Source of the DNA: Deltaproteobacteria bacterium
GTDB lineage: Bacteria; Desulfobacterota; Desulfuromonadia; Geobacterales; Pseudopelobacteraceae
Direction: 5' to 3'
Length of the DNA stretch: 64,000 nucleotides
Assembly: GCA_021781535.1 (NCBI GenBank)
Contig: JAJXWO010000006.1
Span: 59,428 to 123,427, forward strand
In this document: positions 35,593 through 44,657 of the stretch, piece by piece
How positions within the stretch are numbered: position 1 is the stretch's first letter
Layout: each line of letters begins with the position of its first letter
The notes under the pieces: model-generated
Database searches by the model: none
What the model was told of the DNA's origin: nothing
Seen by the model: only the letters and a program-made list of their open reading frames with translations
Position numbers and translations under genes: made by a program

Positions 35593-37032
35593 ATGAAGAT
35601 AGGTGTCACGCACAAGCTGTTTTTGGTAATCCTTACGGCGGCCATCCTGGCCGTGGTCAGTTCTGCCCTGATCATGCAATGGAGCCTCAGCAGAGGCTTT
35701 CTCGCGTTTGTCAATTCGATGGAAAAAAAAGGAATATCCCGATTGGCTGCCGAACTTGAGGAAAACTACCGGACTGAGCAAAGTTGGGATTTTCTGCGAC
35801 GTGATCCGGCACGGTGGCGTCGTTTGGTTGTGGCTTCTTTGCCAGATGCGGTTCCTCCGCCACCGGAAGATAAAATATCGCCCGACGTGTCCCGGAAACA
35901 TTTTGATACCGACAAGCCAAGGCCATTGCCGCCACATTTGGCGCGACAATTTGATCAACGCCTGTTTCTTCTGGATGCCGACAGGAGGGCGTTGATTGAT
36001 CACGGGGAAGTGCCGGTTGATACTGCAACAACTCCTCTGCACTTTCAAAGGAAGGTGATAGGTTATCTGGGGTTGCTGCCTCGCAAAAATATTTCCGATG
36101 CACCGCAGCAACGCTTTTTGAAAGAACAGAGGACGGCATTTGTATTAGTGGCCGGAGTTGTTGTACTACTGTCCGCACTAGTTTCCCTCTTGCTGGCCAG
36201 GCGTCTTGTGCGACCTCTCAGGGTGCTTGCGCAGGCAACCCACCAATTAGCAATCGGCAGTTTTGCTATCCGGGTCCCGGTAACATCCCGCGATGAATTG
36301 GGCCAACTTGCCTATGATTTTAATGCATTGGCATTGGCGTTGGAAAAGAGCGAGCTGACGCGTCGCCATTGGGTTGCTGATATCTCGCATGAACTGCGGA
36401 CCCCCCTTGCTATTCTGCAGGGCGAAATCGAAGCTCTGCAAGACTGCATCCGCCAACCGAATTATGCCACAATGCATTCACTGCATAGCGAAGTACTTCG
36501 GCTCAGCAGGCTGGTGGATGACCTGTATCAGCTCTCGCTGTCGGACGTCGGAGCGCTCACGTATAAAAAAACCGAACTGGACCTGGCTGCCGTACTGGCG
36601 GAATCTATAGGCGTTTACCGTGCGAAGTTTCGTTCCAAGAAGATTCTGCTTAAAGAAAATATTGCTCGAAAAGGTGCCGTCGTTTTTGGCGATCAGGAAC
36701 GATTGCATCAGCTTTTTACCAATCTGCTCGACAATGCCCTGAAATATACTGATGCCGGTGGGAAACTGGAGATAGTCCTGCAGCAGTTTGGCACCATGGT
36801 GACGGTCGATTTTATGGATTCGGCTCCCGGTGTCCCGTTGCCCGACCTGGACAAGCTGTTTGCGCGACTCTACCGGGTGGAGTCCTCCCGTAACCGTTCC
36901 GACGGCGGAGCCGGGTTGGGGCTGTCGATCTGCCGCAACATTGTCGAGGCTCATGAGGGAAGCATCACGGCACAAGGTTCGCCACTTGGTGGGCTTTGGA
37001 TCAGGATAGCGTTGCCGGGAGTCAAAGCATGA
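35593..37032 (+). CDS. BaeS/CpxA-like sensor histidine kinase
   Basis: A 479-residue kinase with TM1 (about 9-30), a periplasmic sensor of about 150 residues whose start (GFLAFVNSMEKK...LEENYRTEQSWDFLR) is typical of BaeS, TM2 (about 181-202), HAMP, HisKA (DISHELRTPLA) and HATPase (NLLDNALKYT, GGAGLGLSICRN). The D-box reads DSAPGVP. BaeS relatives sense envelope stress. It overlaps the regulator gene by 4 nt and is divergent from an EF-hand gene. Confidence 0.88.
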   Translation: MKIGVTHKLFLVILTAAILAVVSSALIMQWSLSRGFLAFVNSMEKKGISRLAAELEENYRTEQSWDFLRRDPARWRRLVVASLPDAVPPPPEDKISPDVSRKHFDTDKPRPLPPHLARQFDQRLFLLDADRRALIDHGEVPVDTATTPLHFQRKVIGYLGLLPRKNISDAPQQRFLKEQRTAFVLVAGVVVLLSALVSLLLARRLVRPLRVLAQATHQLAIGSFAIRVPVTSRDELGQLAYDFNALALALEKSELTRRHWVADISHELRTPLAILQGEIEALQDCIRQPNYATMHSLHSEVLRLSRLVDDLYQLSLSDVGALTYKKTELDLAAVLAESIGVYRAKFRSKKILLKENIARKGAVVFGDQERLHQLFTNLLDNALKYTDAGGKLEIVLQQFGTMVTVDFMDSAPGVPLPDLDKLFARLYRVESSRNRSDGGAGLGLSICRNIVEAHEGSITAQGSPLGGLWIRIALPGVKA

Positions 37033-37709
37033 ACGGGCTAATTTTGATTGTAGAAGATGAAGTGAAGCTTGCACTGATTTTAGCTGAATATCTTCAACAA
37101 GCCGGCTTTGAGACGTACTCTCTTGGAGATGGCCTGGCGGTGGCACCATGGGTACGGCAGAATCAACCGCAGTTGATTCTGCTTGATTTAATGCTGCCAG
37201 GGATTGGTGGGCTGGATATCTGTCGGGAAATCCGTTCTTTCTCCTCAGTGCCGATTATCATGACAACTGCCAGAGTAGAGGAGATAGACCGTTTGCTTGG
37301 TCTGGAACTTGGTGCCGATGACTACATATGTAAGCCGTTCAGTCCTCGCGAGGTTGTCGCACGGGTCAAGGCGGTATTACGACGGGGTGCCGATAGCGGG
37401 TCGGAGAACTCAACGGGATTGGTTCTGGATGAGCTCCGCTACCGGGCAACCCTGAATGGCCATGATATTGACCTCACGGCAGTCGAATTCAAGCTGTTAA
37501 ACCTTATGGCTGCAAACCCCGGCCGCATATATGTTCGCCAGCAACTGATGGATCACATCTATCCGGACCAGCGAATTGTCAGCGACCGTACTATTGACAG
37601 CCACATCAAGAAGCTTCGCAAAAAGCTGACCGCAGTCAGCCCGAAGGAGGAATTTATCCGGTCGCTGTACGGAGTCGGCTACAAATTTGAGCCAAGCTGG
37701 AACTTGTAG
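37029..37709 (+). CDS. BaeR-like OmpR-family response regulator
   Basis: A 226-residue regulator with phosphoacceptor Asp53 in LLDLMLPG, the KPFSPREV lysine, and a winged-helix domain ending IDSHIKKLRKKL...LYGVGYKFE. The start ATG 37029 overlaps the kinase stop (ATGA); an in-frame earlier codon lies inside the kinase and is unlikely. It is the partner of the upstream kinase; targets probably include the divergent EF-hand gene. Confidence 0.9.
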   Translation: MNGLILIVEDEVKLALILAEYLQQAGFETYSLGDGLAVAPWVRQNQPQLILLDLMLPGIGGLDICREIRSFSSVPIIMTTARVEEIDRLLGLELGADDYICKPFSPREVVARVKAVLRRGADSGSENSTGLVLDELRYRATLNGHDIDLTAVEFKLLNLMAANPGRIYVRQQLMDHIYPDQRIVSDRTIDSHIKKLRKKLTAVSPKEEFIRSLYGVGYKFEPSWNL

Positions 37710-37871
37710 CGCATGGTTGTCCACACTCCGACTATTCATTTTGAATGATTAGTCAGACAAGAAAAACATTCTTCCTACTGCCATATGCGGCCAATCTGAA
37801 AAGATACATCCGCAATTCTTGTTGAGTGTAAAAAAGTGTTTGTATTTTTTTAAAAGGGAGGTACAATAAGA

Positions 37872-37888
37872 GCACTATAATATAGTGC
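37872..37888. promoter_or_regulatory. Palindrome before the FlaG-like gene
   Basis: GCACTAT-AAT-ATAGTGC, a perfect 7-bp inverted repeat 34 nt before the start codon; it may be an operator. Confidence 0.3.
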
Positions 37889-37922
37889 GTTGTCGACCAT
37901 CATGTAAAAAGGGGGATATAGT

Positions 37923-38324
37923 ATGTCAGTCGTGGTATCAGGTCTTGCCCAGACGTTCCCGCCTCTTTTGAACGAGAAGTCGAATTCATCCCCACAGGGG
38001 AACAACCCACAAAATTCCGGTGCGGCTTTATCGGACAAGGCAATTGTTTTCGACACGGTCAACTTTTCCTCCCACTCGCAGCAGTCAAAACCTGATGCAG
38101 CGAAAGAAGAAGTAAAAAAGGAACAGACAAAAAAAGTAAGCAGCAGTGAAAAATCAGGCAGCATGATGGCCAAAGTACAGTTTGTCTATAATCAGAAAGG
38201 TGATTTGAGTGTCCGGTATATGGATGCGGCTAACAGGCTTATCTATCAGGTGCCTTCAGAGCTAATGTTGCGTATGAAGGAAGCTGCTTCAAAGATGGAG
38301 TCACCGCTGGATATGAAGGCATAG
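37923..38324 (+). CDS. FlaG-like small protein
   Basis: A 133-residue protein. The first 80 residues are disordered and Ser/Gln/Lys-rich. The last 50 (KVQFVYNQKGDLSVRYMDAANRL...) match the FlaG pattern of a beta strand pair followed by IYQVPSELMLRM. FlaG proteins influence flagellar filament length. No flagellar gene is adjacent, so the role may be accessory. GGGGGATA lies before the ATG. Confidence 0.55.
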   Translation: MSVVVSGLAQTFPPLLNEKSNSSPQGNNPQNSGAALSDKAIVFDTVNFSSHSQQSKPDAAKEEVKKEQTKKVSSSEKSGSMMAKVQFVYNQKGDLSVRYMDAANRLIYQVPSELMLRMKEAASKMESPLDMKA

Positions 38325-38353
38325 ACGGCGGGATTGTTTTATAAGTCTGAAAC

Positions 38354-38387
38354 AAAAAGAGGAAACCAGCTGTGGTTTCCTCTTTTT
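38354..38387. terminator. Strong bidirectional terminator
   Basis: Perfect 15-bp stem (38354-38368 with 38373-38387), GCTG loop, ending in T5 on both strands, between the convergent FlaG-like gene and the 104-aa gene. Confidence 0.9.
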
Positions 38388-38422
38388 GTCCCAGTACGGC
38401 ACCTCTTCAGTTGCGGCGTGGT

Positions 38423-38737
38423 TTACTGATTCGCACTCACGCTTGCATATGCTTTCACTGCATTTCTTTGAGTAGAACTTTTCTCTGTATCAGCTTTGTT
38501 GCTTGCCTGTTGCTCATCCTTTTTCCTGGCGGTTTCTTTGGCAACGGCGTTCTTGTCGTCAGCCATTTTCAATGCTTGAGACGAAATAGTTACGGTATCC
38601 GTCTGCACCGCTTTTGCAGCCTTCTGAGCATCTTGGGCACCTTGAGGCACTGAGGACTGAAGGTCAGCCGTAATCTGTGGGTTAACCTGAATCGGACTAG
38701 CCAAAACACTGCTCGGTGATAATGCCGCCATAGCCAT
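38423..38737 (-). CDS. Small Ala/Ser-rich protein with DTVTISSQA motif (104 aa)
   Basis: A 104-residue disordered-looking protein; start at ATG 38737 with GAGGAGG upstream. It holds TDTVTISSQALKMADDK, similar to the VTLSSEA motif of FlgM-like proteins, followed by a Lys/Gln-rich tail. A second protein of this kind lies at 41.7 kb. Possible secreted or anti-sigma-like protein; function unknown. Confidence 0.55.
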   Translation of the reverse strand: MAMAALSPSSVLASPIQVNPQITADLQSSVPQGAQDAQKAAKAVQTDTVTISSQALKMADDKNAVAKETARKKDEQQASNKADTEKSSTQRNAVKAYASVSANQ

Positions 38738-39099
38738 GGGTTTCACCTCCTCGTAACTGTCCCATCTACCAATAGTACGTTTGTATATTCTGCTTATCCA
38801 GTGAGTTAAGCAAGAAATTTTTTCAAGCAATATTTTAAATTACATTCTGTATCTATTCAGCTTCCGAACATTTCAAAACCTTGATGAGGTGCGTATGGAA
38901 AAAAGTTAGCCACACTCAATTCCAAAGTGTAACTTTTCTTTTTCAACCGTCGGAAAAATTTACATAACTACCTCCCTTGATTCAGACACATAATAACTTG
39001 CCATGCAAAATCAATATGTTAATAGCCGGCATGCTATATGCTGGTACCTTTTATTGAATTGAAGCAACTATAAACGATACATTCGAAAATAATAAATAT
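38738..39099. other. Divergent intergenic region, no recognisable feature
   Basis: It holds the promoters of the minus-strand 104-aa gene and the plus-strand c-di-GMP gene. It is AT-rich. I see no clear -35/-10 or operator. Confidence 0.3.
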
Positions 39100-41616
39100 A
39101 TGTGGAGTCAGAGCAATTGGCAAAGTATGGCTTCGGGGTTTGAAATGGAATTATTACAGGGCGATACGGGTGGGTACAAGTTACTGTATGTGGAGGATGA
39201 GAAAACGACCCGTGTCGTGTTCAGTAAAATTATTACGCGGAAATACCCTGACCTGAAATTGTATGTCGCAGAAGATGGCGCTACAGGATTGGAAATGTAC
39301 AGGGCTATACGTCCGGACATCGTCTTGGCCGACATGAATATCCCGGTCATGGACGGTATTCAGATGGCACGGGAGATCAAGGCGCTTGATGCAGAGGCTA
39401 TTATTGTTGCGGTGACGGCACATAATGATTCCTATTATCTTCAGAATGCTATCGAGATCGGCATCAGCCACTATGTATTGAAACCCGTTGTCAGTGACAA
39501 ACTGTTTGCTGTGATAGATGAAACTATAGAAAAGCTCAGTTTGAAGCGACAACTCGCTGAACAGGAACGGCATATTCGCAAGAGTGAACTGCAACTAGCG
39601 AGAGCACAGAAAATAGCGCATCTTGGCTGTTGGGAATGGGATGTTGTCACCGGCAGAACGCACTGGTCAGACGAATTGTACCGAATTTTTGGTTTGGCGC
39701 CGGCATCAGTCCCGGCATCATACAAAGGACTTCTGGAGAGAGTCCATCCGGACGATCGCGAAGCAGTAAAAAGAATTGTTCAGGATGCCTTGAATAAACG
39801 TCAATCTATTATCAGCCATTATTGTCGCATCGTGCGGCCGAACGGCTCAATACGTACTATCCATGGCCAGGGAGAGGTGCTTGTTAATGACTCCGGAAAA
39901 GTCACGGCAGTTGTCGGCACCTCTCATGATGTAACCGAAAGCAGGAAAATGGAAGAAGAACGTGCCCAGCTGGCAATGATAGTGGAGTCCTCTCATGATG
40001 CGATTTTCAGTATTTCAATGGACAATGTCATTACGAGCTGGAACAGGGGAGCGGAGAAAATTTTTGGATACACTGCCGCGGAGATCATCGGCAGTCAGAT
40101 CTTTACCCTGATTCCGGCTGATCGTAGCGATGAAAGATCGCATATTATGCAGAAAATTTTGCGTGATGAACAGGTCCGGCATTTTGAAACTGTTCGTATC
40201 AGAAAAGATGGCAGCCCGATCTATGTGTCGATTACAACATCACCGCTATTGGATGTAGATGGGAAAATTATCGGAAATTCGGTCATTGCCCGCGATGTAA
40301 CAGAGCGCAAGCGGATGGAAGAGCTTATCAAACATCAGGCGCACCATGACACCCTGACTGATTTGCCGAACCGGCAGCTTTTCATGGACTTCCTCTCTCT
40401 GGAACTGGCTCAGACGCGCCGTGATGAAAGCAAGCTGGCCTTGCTTTTCCTGGATCTCAACGGTTTCAAGCAGGTAAACGATACTTTGGGACACAGCTGT
40501 GGTGACCGCCTCTTGCAGGAAGTGGCGCAAAGGCTCAAAGCCTGCATCCGAGAGACAGATACCGTGGCCCGACTTGGTGGGGATGAATTTACGGTGCTGA
40601 TGCCGGCCCTTGGACAGACGGATGATGTAGGGACCGTGCTGAGAAAAATCCTGAGGGTATTCGAAACTCCGTTTATTATCGAAGGCGTTGCCGTGGATAC
40701 TACCACCAGTATCGGTATCTGCATGTTTCCGGATGACGGCGAGAGTAGTGACGAGTTGATGAAAAAAGCGGATATCGCAATGTATGACGCCAAAGGCTCG
40801 GGCAGGAACTCGTACCAGTTCTATAACGCCGAAATTAATTCACGTACCATTAAACGGCAAAAGATGGAGAGCTTACTTCGCCAGGCCGTGGACAGGGAAG
40901 AGCTGGAGCTGTTATTTCAGCCGCTGGTATGCAGCGACACTCGTGGCATAATCGGAGCAGAAGCACTTCTCAGGTGGCGGCATCCTGAACAGGGGTTGCT
41001 GGCTCCGGATCAATTCCTTGCGATTGCAGAAGACAGTGGAGTAATTGTGCCTATTGGTGAGTGGGTAATCCGTCATGCCTGTGACCAGGCGCGGGCATGG
41101 AATGAAAAAGGCTATCCGCTAAGTGTTTCGGTGAATATCTCAAATCGCCAGTTTCACCAGCCGAATCTTGTTGAAAAGACGGCCCGAATTCTTGCGGAAA
41201 CAGGATTGGCGCCGCACCGGTTGGAATATGATGTCACAGAGAAGACTCTCATGGCGAATGTTGATTATTCGCTGCACAGCTTGCAGTCATTAACTGAAAT
41301 GGGCGTCACCCTCGCCATAGATAATTTCGGCTGTGGGTCATCCTCATTACACTGGATAAAAAAAATGCATACCAACAGGGTAAAGATTGATAAGAGTTTC
41401 GTACAGAATATGCTGTCCGAAGCCGATGATCTGGCGGTGGTCAAGGCTGTCATTGCCATGTCGCACAACATGAAAATGAAAGTGGTCGCAAACGGCGTAG
41501 AAACGGAGGAACAATTGTCAGTGATCAAGCAAAGTGGCTGTGATCAACTACAGGGATATGTGATAAGTGAACCGCTGTATCCGGATGATTTTGAACAGCT
41601 GGTAGTAAACTGTTGA
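39100..41616 (+). CDS. Response regulator-PAS-PAS-GGDEF-EAL protein with degenerate EAL
   Basis: An 838-residue soluble protein: receiver domain (phosphoacceptor Asp78 in VLADMNIPVMDG), two PAS domains (about 165-285 and 295-410, ending in GTSHDVTESRKM and ARDVTERKRM), GGDEF with intact GGDEF (493-497), and EAL. In the EAL domain the EAL triplet (621-623) and KID lysine remain, but DDFG has become DNFG (741-744) and AEGVET is ANGVET (797-802). Both changes hit metal-binding or catalytic positions, so phosphodiesterase activity is probably lost and the protein is likely a cyclase. No kinase gene is adjacent. Starts at 39100, 39127 or 39145 are possible. Confidence 0.9.
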   Translation: MWSQSNWQSMASGFEMELLQGDTGGYKLLYVEDEKTTRVVFSKIITRKYPDLKLYVAEDGATGLEMYRAIRPDIVLADMNIPVMDGIQMAREIKALDAEAIIVAVTAHNDSYYLQNAIEIGISHYVLKPVVSDKLFAVIDETIEKLSLKRQLAEQERHIRKSELQLARAQKIAHLGCWEWDVVTGRTHWSDELYRIFGLAPASVPASYKGLLERVHPDDREAVKRIVQDALNKRQSIISHYCRIVRPNGSIRTIHGQGEVLVNDSGKVTAVVGTSHDVTESRKMEEERAQLAMIVESSHDAIFSISMDNVITSWNRGAEKIFGYTAAEIIGSQIFTLIPADRSDERSHIMQKILRDEQVRHFETVRIRKDGSPIYVSITTSPLLDVDGKIIGNSVIARDVTERKRMEELIKHQAHHDTLTDLPNRQLFMDFLSLELAQTRRDESKLALLFLDLNGFKQVNDTLGHSCGDRLLQEVAQRLKACIRETDTVARLGGDEFTVLMPALGQTDDVGTVLRKILRVFETPFIIEGVAVDTTTSIGICMFPDDGESSDELMKKADIAMYDAKGSGRNSYQFYNAEINSRTIKRQKMESLLRQAVDREELELLFQPLVCSDTRGIIGAEALLRWRHPEQGLLAPDQFLAIAEDSGVIVPIGEWVIRHACDQARAWNEKGYPLSVSVNISNRQFHQPNLVEKTARILAETGLAPHRLEYDVTEKTLMANVDYSLHSLQSLTEMGVTLAIDNFGCGSSSLHWIKKMHTNRVKIDKSFVQNMLSEADDLAVVKAVIAMSHNMKMKVVANGVETEEQLSVIKQSGCDQLQGYVISEPLYPDDFEQLVVNC

Positions 41617-41709
41617 TAGGAGTTTCAGACCTGCTTGATGTCCTGTTCAATCTTTTTTCGGTCCTGCTTGAGTCCTATCTGAGAGGACAGTTACCTCATA
41701 GAACATATT

Positions 41710-41985
41710 TTATGCGTATGTAGAGAAACGTGTCTTGCCGGCAGAGCTTTTCAGTAATGCCTCCCTCTCGGCATTAATTACCGGTGTTGAGGGGGTCGGG
41801 CTTTTGGAGGGCTCCTGAGCCATAGTTGAAGGTGCCGATAAGGTAACGATATCCTCTGGGAGGGATGCTTGGCGTTTATTATGAGGAGGAGCAAGATTTG
41901 ATGTTTTTGTAGTTTGCTCAGATGAACTCTTCCGGGTCGTTGTTGTAAAGCTGTTTTGAATGCTACTGGTAATAACTGGTTGCAT
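41710..41985 (-). CDS. Small Ser/Thr-rich protein (91 aa)
   Basis: A 91-residue disordered protein; start ATG 41985 with AGGGAG 9 nt upstream. It contains LPEDIVTLSAPSTMAQ, reminiscent of DTVTISSQALKMA in the 38.4 kb protein, and the Ser/Thr/Pro-rich linker of a secreted or flagella-associated peptide. The two genes bracket the GGDEF-EAL gene. Function unknown. Confidence 0.5.
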   Translation of the reverse strand: MQPVITSSIQNSFTTTTRKSSSEQTTKTSNLAPPHNKRQASLPEDIVTLSAPSTMAQEPSKSPTPSTPVINAEREALLKSSAGKTRFSTYA

Positions 41986-42296
41986 ATTCCAAAAACTCCC
42001 TGATGCTTGTGTGCAAAAAATATATATAATCACTTTTGAACAGTATTCACAGGAAGAAGTATACTTGAATGGAATAAATTTAAACAGACAGTATTTTCAT
42101 GTTCCCCGTAAGCCCCGCAGAAGTGTTTGTGGGGTTTATTAAATTCAATAACGATAGTGGTGAAAATAACTTTTACGGCAGTCATGCCACATTGTTCCGT
42201 AGTTGACGTTGTACGTAAATTACTTCAAAATGGGCTCCCAACAGTCCGTGAGACAATTTCCACAAAAGAAGTGTCAGATACAAAGGGGAGAGCTGT
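41986..42296. other. Intergenic region with a weak hairpin
   Basis: An imperfect stem pairs AGCCCCGCA (42111-42119) with TGTGGGGTTT (42128-42137). No gene is convincing. It must contain the promoter of the DUF169 gene. Confidence 0.3.
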
Positions 42297-43055
42297 ATGG
42301 AGAATTTTATTGCGACAGTACGGGAAACAGTCAATCCGGCTACACAGCCTGTCGGTGTCAATATGATGCATGATGTGGCGTTGATTGATGGGTTGAAAAT
42401 CAAGGTACGTGGCAAACGACTGGCAATTTGCCAGCAAATTGCATACAGCAGAATGTACTCCTGGTCAACCTGGGCAGATGCTTCGACGAGCCACTGTGCG
42501 CTTGGGGCGGCCTGTACGGGCTTGATTCCTCCTCCTCAGAGGGTGATCGATGGCACGGTAAATGCCGGTGTGTACCAGGAAAACCAGCAGGCCGCTGCGG
42601 CGATGCAGAAACAGATGCCACGAGTAGAGCAGGGTGTTGCAGGTGTGTTGACGTATCCGCTGGCGCGTCCTTTTAAAGAAGTGACACCCGATCTGGTGGT
42701 GATCTATGTAAACTCCGCGCAAGCGATGCGTTTTGTGCAAGCTTTTCTTTATCACCAGGGAGGAGAGTTCGTAATGAGATCGTCAGGAGATGCGGGCGTT
42801 TGCTCCCGGGCTATCGCCCAAGTCACGTTGACCGTAGCTCCGATTGTCGAAATACCATGCATGGGAGACCGGCGTTTTGCCATGGCCCAAGATCATGAAT
42901 TGATTGTCGGAATTCCTTTTGCGTGGCTGGAACGTACAGCCGAGGGGCTTGCAGCAACACATAAGGCAGGAATCCGATATCCGATACCATTTCAGATTCC
43001 TTCTGAATGCGAATTACCACCTGATTATATTTCCAGTGAGAAGGATGCTGAATAG
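42297..43055 (+). CDS. DUF169 family protein
   Basis: A 252-residue protein of the DUF169 family. Recognisable elements are a Cys-containing central CALGAACTGLIPPP, GVAGVLTYPLARPF, DLVVIYVNSAQAMRF and the GDAGVCSRAIA/PCMGDRRFAM cysteine blocks. Several conserved cysteines suggest metal or cofactor binding. The function is not established. AAGGGGAG lies 8 nt before the ATG. It is convergent with the MFS gene. Confidence 0.75.
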   Translation: MENFIATVRETVNPATQPVGVNMMHDVALIDGLKIKVRGKRLAICQQIAYSRMYSWSTWADASTSHCALGAACTGLIPPPQRVIDGTVNAGVYQENQQAAAAMQKQMPRVEQGVAGVLTYPLARPFKEVTPDLVVIYVNSAQAMRFVQAFLYHQGGEFVMRSSGDAGVCSRAIAQVTLTVAPIVEIPCMGDRRFAMAQDHELIVGIPFAWLERTAEGLAATHKAGIRYPIPFQIPSECELPPDYISSEKDAE

Positions 43056-43163
43056 ATAGTCCGCTCTGCTGGGTGGGACTGGCGTGCTGATTTTGCAGAA
43101 TGAATTTATTCCCGGAGAGTGCCCAGGCTTCTTCCACCCATCCGGTGATTTTATAGTACCCAA

Positions 43164-43186
43164 AAAAAAGAGGCCCGTCCATCAGG
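43164..43186 (-). terminator. Probable terminator of the MFS gene
   Basis: Read on the minus strand, GCCTG-ATGGA-CGGGC is followed by CTCTTTTTTTT just after the MFS stop; the stem is short and has a G-T pair. Confidence 0.45.
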
Positions 43187-43188
43187 CA

Positions 43189-44553
43189 TCATGAGTGGGG
43201 CAGCACTTCATGTTGCTCCGATCTGTCCGGCAGCGGCGGCTGTTCTGTCGCAGACTCCATTCCTTGGGCAACTTCATTGATTATTCCCATTTTGACATAT
43301 ATCGGATGCACTTTTTCTCTTATTTGAGGAAGATGTCCGGCAAAAACAAGCGTTCCGGTAAGACAGCATGCAGCGCCGATCAGGAGGGTTTCACGGGGGC
43401 CGATAATGCCGGCCATTGCCCCGGCTCCAAAGCTGCCAAAAGGAGCCATCCCCATGAACGCAACGGTGAAAAAACTCATAACCCGGCCCCTCTTGTCTTC
43501 TTCAAGTATGGTCTGGAGTACTGTATTGCACGACGCGATGAGTGTCATGGCCCCGAAACCGGCCACGACCAGAGAAATCAGTGAAAGCGGGATATTGCTT
43601 GACGATGCAAAGACCGCTATTCCGACGGCAAACAAAAATGCGGCGCGAACAATGAGTTTGCCCAGTCCCAGAACACTTTTCCGGGATGCAAGGTAGACGG
43701 TGCCGGTTAAAGCACCGCACCCCGATGCCGTCATGAGAAAACCGAAGGTATGTACGCCACCATGGAGAATTTCTTTTGCGAAAACAGGTGCCAAAACCGA
43801 GTATGGCATTCCGGTTAAACTTACCAGGGCAACCAGCAACAGGATGCTTCTGATAGGCCCGAATCCGAAAGAGTAGTTAAAACCTTCTCGAAGTTCATGG
43901 AATATGTGTCGGCGTTTCTTCTGGTTGCGGGGGCGGGGGGGGAGACGCATGGCGACGAGCGCTACGAGTACCGCCAGGTAACTGACGCTGTTTAAAATAA
44001 AACAGATGCCTTCACCGACCGAAGCGACCAAGAGTCCGGCAATAGCAGGACCAATCAGCCGGGCGCCATTTACCATGGAAGAATTAAGTGCAATAGCATT
44101 GCCGAGATCTTCCCGGAGAGACACCATCTCGACGACAAAGGACTGTCGTATGGGAATATCAAAGGCGTTTACGACACCGAGGAGAAGGCTTAGCACGACA
44201 ATATGCCAGACCTGGATAATCCCGGAGAGAACAGCGGTTGCCAGTAACGCTGCCTGCACCATGGCGAGGGCCTGGGTAATAATCAGCAGACGACGCCGAT
44301 TCCACCGGTCGGCAAGCACTCCGGCGACTGGAGCGAACAGAAGAGTGGGGATTTGACTTGTGAAGCCGACAACCCCAAGCATGAAGGCAGAACCGGTCAA
44401 GCGGTATACCAGCCAACTCATGGCAATCTGTTGCATCCATGTGCCAACCAGAGAAACACTCTGGCCGGCAACGAAGAGTCGATAGTTTCTGGAGCGCAAT
44501 GCCCGCAGCAGGGTCCTTATCCCGGAAATGTTGAGCGTAGATAGTGGCGTCAT
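43189..44553 (-). CDS. MFS exporter (EntS/MFS_3 type)
   Basis: A 454-residue transporter with 12 predicted membrane helices and the MFS_3 features: N-terminal LRSRNYRLFVAGQSVSLVGTWMQQIAMSWLVY, the loop motif ADRWNRRRLL and central RQSFVVEMV. The family exports siderophores or drugs such as enterobactin and macrolides. No siderophore genes are near, so the substrate is open. The start is the ATG at 44553; the N-terminus is in the cytoplasm. A short acidic tail follows the last helix. Confidence 0.85.
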   Translation of the reverse strand: MTPLSTLNISGIRTLLRALRSRNYRLFVAGQSVSLVGTWMQQIAMSWLVYRLTGSAFMLGVVGFTSQIPTLLFAPVAGVLADRWNRRRLLIITQALAMVQAALLATAVLSGIIQVWHIVVLSLLLGVVNAFDIPIRQSFVVEMVSLREDLGNAIALNSSMVNGARLIGPAIAGLLVASVGEGICFILNSVSYLAVLVALVAMRLPPRPRNQKKRRHIFHELREGFNYSFGFGPIRSILLLVALVSLTGMPYSVLAPVFAKEILHGGVHTFGFLMTASGCGALTGTVYLASRKSVLGLGKLIVRAAFLFAVGIAVFASSSNIPLSLISLVVAGFGAMTLIASCNTVLQTILEEDKRGRVMSFFTVAFMGMAPFGSFGAGAMAGIIGPRETLLIGAACCLTGTLVFAGHLPQIREKVHPIYVKMGIINEVAQGMESATEQPPLPDRSEQHEVLPHS

Positions 44554-44657
44554 GTGGTAATGGTGTTAACCGGAAGCTGGTATTAACAGCGGAATAGATT
44601 CTTGTACGTCTTCTTGATCACTTTATAACGGGACAGAAAAAAAAGAAAGGCCACAAC

